Shown piece by piece: positions 27,982-30,818 of a stretch of DNA of 30,818 nt. Source of the DNA: Zelonia costaricensis (taxonomy: Eukaryota; Euglenozoa; Kinetoplastea; Trypanosomatida; Trypanosomatidae); NCBI GenBank assembly GCA_030849075.1, contig JASAOO010003230.1:1-30818 (forward strand), read 5' to 3'. Under the pieces are notes generated by a model. It did no database searches, was not told the origin of the DNA, and saw only the letters and a list, made by a program, of their open reading frames with translations. The stretch's first letter is position 1. Every line of letters starts with the position of its first letter. The position numbers and the translations under genes are program-made.

Positions 27982-29172
27982 CTACGCCGCGGCGACGCTC
28001 GTGTTGCTGCTGCGAAGCAGCGCTGCCGTGAGCCAGGCGCGGGCGGCGTGGTGCAGCTGCAGCACGTACGCGATGGCAGCCAGCAGCGCGGCGATGAGGA
28101 GGAGCATGACGAGGCGCCACCGCCGCTGCCGCTGCCGGGCGAGGGCCCGGTCGTGCCGGCGCTTTAGAGCCACCACGTTGGCTTGGCTGAACTCCCGCGG
28201 ATGCTCCATGCGGTAGGCACGAACCGCCTCGCGGTGGCGCTGCCCGAACCTAAAGTACTCGGCGCCGTAGCACTGCTTGGCGATGTCCTCCACGACGTCC
28301 CTGTCGACGTGCCCGCTGCCCTCCTCCCGGCGGTAGAGCGGGACGCCATCAAGGTGGTGGTGGTACTCGTCGTCCAGTGGAATGGCGAGCACAAAGTCGA
28401 AGATGCACCCCGCCCGCATCATCGCCACGGCGAGCCGCGCGATGTTGTAGGCGTCGTCGAAGCCGTTGTGGGGGCGGCCGTCGAAGCGGAGGTTCATCTT
28501 GCGCAGCATCGCGTCGAGCTTGATGGGCACCCCGTGGTTGAGGTTGTGCGCGAAGGTGGTGCGGATGTCGAGGTACTCGTAGAAGATGCTGGGGAAGCCG
28601 ACGTGGTCGCGCAGGACGTGGTGCTCGTGGATGAAGTTCTTGAAATCCCATGGGCCGTCGGTGGCGAAGATAACCTTGGCCCCACGAGGGATCGTCTCGC
28701 GGTACCACTTCTCGAACAGACGGATTGCCTCAGTGATGGTTGGGGCCGCGTCCACCGTCTCCTGCGTGATGCCGGTGAGCTGCGTGCAGAAGGGCGTCAG
28801 CGTCGGGTTGCGCCACGGCTTCACGTACGTGTGAAAGGAGCGGGCCCGGTCCACCTGCCCGGTGCGCACGTCGATGAGCACGCCTGGCAGCTCGATCACC
28901 TCGTGTGGGTAGTGCCGGTTGTTCTCCTCGCACGTCGCCTCGACGTCGACCACGATGATGAAGTCGAACAGCTGCTTGTCCAGCGGGTCGACGTCGTCGT
29001 AGGTGTGCATCACCTTGTTCTGCTTTGCTGCGGTGCGAGACGAGAGGTACGAGGCACCGCCGTGGTGGTGGTGGTGGTGGCCATTGCCGCGGTACGTGCC
29101 CTGATGCTGGTCGGCGCGGCGCTGCTTTGTGGCCGCCGTCTTGGCCTTCCCCCGCTTGTTGTGCGGGGACAT
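27982..29172 (-). CDS. ERI1-type DEDDh 3'-5' exonuclease with C-terminal membrane anchor, first copy
   Basis: A 396-residue predicted RNA 3'-5' exonuclease. Residues 1-54 are basic and low-complexity, with six histidines in a row at 32-37. The domain covers about 70-262: Exo I VDVEATCEE with D76 and E78, HEVIELPGVLID, FCTQLTGITQ at 128-137, Exo II ATDGPWD with D172, and Exo III HNGFDDAYNIA with H235 and D240. The catalytic set is complete. After a charged linker with a very basic stretch (337-353) comes a single hydrophobic segment at about 354-373 and a short tail of about 23 residues. This is the layout of a tail-anchored protein with the nuclease facing the cytosol, on the ER or mitochondrial outer membrane; the location is inferred. 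The start at 29172 is the first in-frame ATG. Met55, just before the domain, is an alternative. The stop is TAG. Confidence 0.92.
   Translation of the reverse strand: MSPHNKRGKAKTAATKQRRADQHQGTYRGNGHHHHHHGGASYLSSRTAAKQNKVMHTYDDVDPLDKQLFDFIIVVDVEATCEENNRHYPHEVIELPGVLIDVRTGQVDRARSFHTYVKPWRNPTLTPFCTQLTGITQETVDAAPTITEAIRLFEKWYRETIPRGAKVIFATDGPWDFKNFIHEHHVLRDHVGFPSIFYEYLDIRTTFAHNLNHGVPIKLDAMLRKMNLRFDGRPHNGFDDAYNIARLAVAMMRAGCIFDFVLAIPLDDEYHHHLDGVPLYRREEGSGHVDRDVVEDIAKQCYGAEYFRFGQRHREAVRAYRMEHPREFSQANVVALKRRHDRALARQRQRRWRLVMLLLIAALLAAIAYVLQLHHAARAWLTAALLRSSNTSVAAA
29062..29079 (-). repeat. CAC repeat coding six histidines
   Basis: Six GTG triplets on the plus strand, in frame as CAC (His 32-37) in the N-terminal region of the membrane-anchored exonuclease. 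Confidence 0.9.
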
Positions 29173-30818
29173 GAAAGGTGAAGCACAGCCGCGCGGTGCG
29201 GTGGAGAAGCGAAAGTAAAAAGGGGGAGGAGGCGGAGCCGGCGTGGGGTTTGTGTTGGCGCACCGGAGGCGCTACGGCGCAAAGCCACGAGTGTGTGCAC
29301 GTCGCGCGGGCGCTTGATGCTTGCTTGGGTGCGAAGAGAGAGAGCCGACCTGTACCAACGCGTGCAAGTACTCACACAACGGTTCACGGTTGAAGGGAGC
29401 GGGAAGGTCGATCGACAGAGAGTTCAGCAGCGTGGGTGGTCGCCAGCACGCGGACGATGTGGTGTGTCAGCGAGACGCGAGTGCCCACGCGACCACCGAC
29501 GCGAGCCCACCAAAAGGGTGGAGGTGGGGGAGAAGGGCAAAGGCGGTATCGGCACCACGCCGACTTCTGCACAACGCGTGCACGGTGGGAAGCTCAACGC
29601 ACTCGCTCACAGACCCGGAGTCCGGCGCGGTTCATCACTGCATGCGCTGCCATCCCCACTGGCATCATCCATTTTTTTTCAGTTTTTTCTTAGTTTTGCT
29701 TGATGATGCTGAGCGGTGTTCGTACATGCGCTCAGAGCATCGCACACACACACACGAGAGAGAGAGAGGGACACACAGCGGGAGCCGGGAGAGAGAGAGC
29801 TAGAGAAGGGGGGCGGACGAGAAAGGTAAAGAAAAAAGAAAAAGGGGCAGGCACTGATGGTGGAAAGCGTGTGCGAAGCGGTTCTAGACTGGGCCGCACA
29901 AGTGCAACGGGACGGGATGGGGACGCACACACGCACACACGGACAGCGAGAGAGCGAGCCGAGGAGGGGAGGAGGCAACACACGGCCACACGAAGAGAAC
30001 AGAGGAGCAGTACAGCAGCGGTCCGCAAGCGAGAGGAGCACGAGAACGAGACGTGTCAAGTGAGAACAAGAGAAAACGCTGGTGAAGAGACTGAGGCAGA
30101 ACTGTGCATGCACATGTCTACGCCGGAACGCTGCAGGGTGGGGTGGAGGGGGGGAGGAAGGAGCCGCGATGGGCTTCGTGTGAAGCGAACGAGCAGGCGG
30201 GACAGAGGAGATGAAAGCAGAGACGTCGCACCGTGGTTCCCGCTTCTCGTTCCCGCCCCCCCCCCTCCCTCCGCCCACCCTCGCTTCTGTCCTTCTCCTC
30301 GTCACTGTCACTGGAATCTCGGCACGACACGCGCACGCGCGCACGCACAGGTAGTCGTAGCCGACGTGACGATGTGCTTCACATGATGAGAATAGAAGGG
30401 GGAACAAGGAGCGGGGGGGAGGTGGACACCGCTCAAGAGAAGAGGCTCGGTGGCGTACACAGGAGACTTGCCGACGACTTATTCGGTTGTGTGTTGGCGT
30501 GTACAAGTGGGTGAGCGGCTGGTGGGTGGGTGAGTGTGTGTGTGTGAGTGGGGGGGGAGGTGTAGCTGGGCTATGTGTGACCCTCCCTCTCTCGTGGAGT
30601 TTGATCTGTACATGAGAAAAGAAGCACACAACGGACAAGAAGAGTGTGCGCCTGTGTCGTTCCACGTCAGCGCCCACGCAACGAGTCGACCGTGCACAGT
30701 CGACGAGAGGAGAAGCCCACAAAGGAAGAGAGGAGAGAGGGGCGGGGCGACTGGTGACGAAGGCGGCCCAGCAGAGCCGCGGCCGTCGCGATCGGGGATG
30801 TCAGCGCCGGAGGGGGAA
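29173..30818. other. Spacer upstream of the first exonuclease
   Basis: About 1.6 kb with no supported gene; it runs to the window edge. Nearest the gene, a minus-strand C/T tract (about 29238-29198) has no AG before the ATG at 29172. A second tract at about 29345-29330 is followed by AAG near 29326 and is the better acceptor for that start. On the plus strand a T-rich CAG/TAG element occurs at 29672-29693. A CA run lies at 29742-29755 and a TG run at 30533-30546. The open frame at 30722-29679 on the minus strand is low-complexity and not credited. Confidence 0.6.

Noticed and set aside
29679..30722. Minus-strand open frame of 347 codons upstream of the exonuclease cluster
   Set aside because: Pro/Ser/His/Thr low complexity with repeat-derived segments; no domain and no credible acceptor.

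Overview
This window looks like nuclear DNA of a trypanosomatid flagellate, probably a Leishmania-like or Crithidia-like member of the Leishmaniinae. Four things point that way. All six convincing genes are intronless and lie on the minus strand, as in a polycistronic transcription unit. The spacers are long, GC-rich and full of (CA)n/(TG)n microsatellites. On the coding strand the spacers are strongly pyrimidine-rich, and several genes have a polypyrimidine tract followed by an AG just upstream of the ATG, as expected for spliced-leader trans-splicing. The ADF/cofilin closely resembles the Leishmania protein but is clearly divergent, so I do not name a species.

Layout in the direction of transcription (right to left): 30818-29173 is spacer. 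29172-27982 encodes an ERI1-type DEDDh 3'-5' exonuclease with a C-terminal membrane anchor. After a 2.5 kb spacer, 25522-22064 encodes a second ERI1-type exonuclease carrying about 890 residues of mostly disordered N-terminal extension. After a 1.6 kb spacer, 20444-18930 encodes a third ERI1-type exonuclease with an insertion inside the domain and a basic tail. Then come a giant 2556-residue low-complexity protein (17401-9731) with a U1/matrin-like zinc finger near its N-terminus and a cysteine cluster near its C-terminus, an unrecognised 463-residue protein (8955-7564), and ADF/cofilin (6483-6064). The last 6 kb (6063-1) contain no gene I can support and include one undetermined base at 4490.

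The most interesting content is the set of three neighbouring, divergent exonuclease genes. All three keep every DEDDh catalytic residue, but each has a different architecture outside the domain. This suggests old tandem duplication followed by specialisation for place or substrate: one membrane-bound, one on a long disordered scaffold, one soluble with a basic tail. ERI1 relatives in other eukaryotes trim 5.8S rRNA 3' ends, degrade histone mRNA and act on small RNAs. Which of these applies here cannot be read from the sequence. Genes sharing a trypanosomatid transcription unit need not be functionally related, so no link to cofilin or the giant protein is assumed.

The long open frames elsewhere (Pro/Ser/Arg/His-rich, on both strands) are by-products of GC-rich, purine/pyrimidine-biased sequence and are not annotated.
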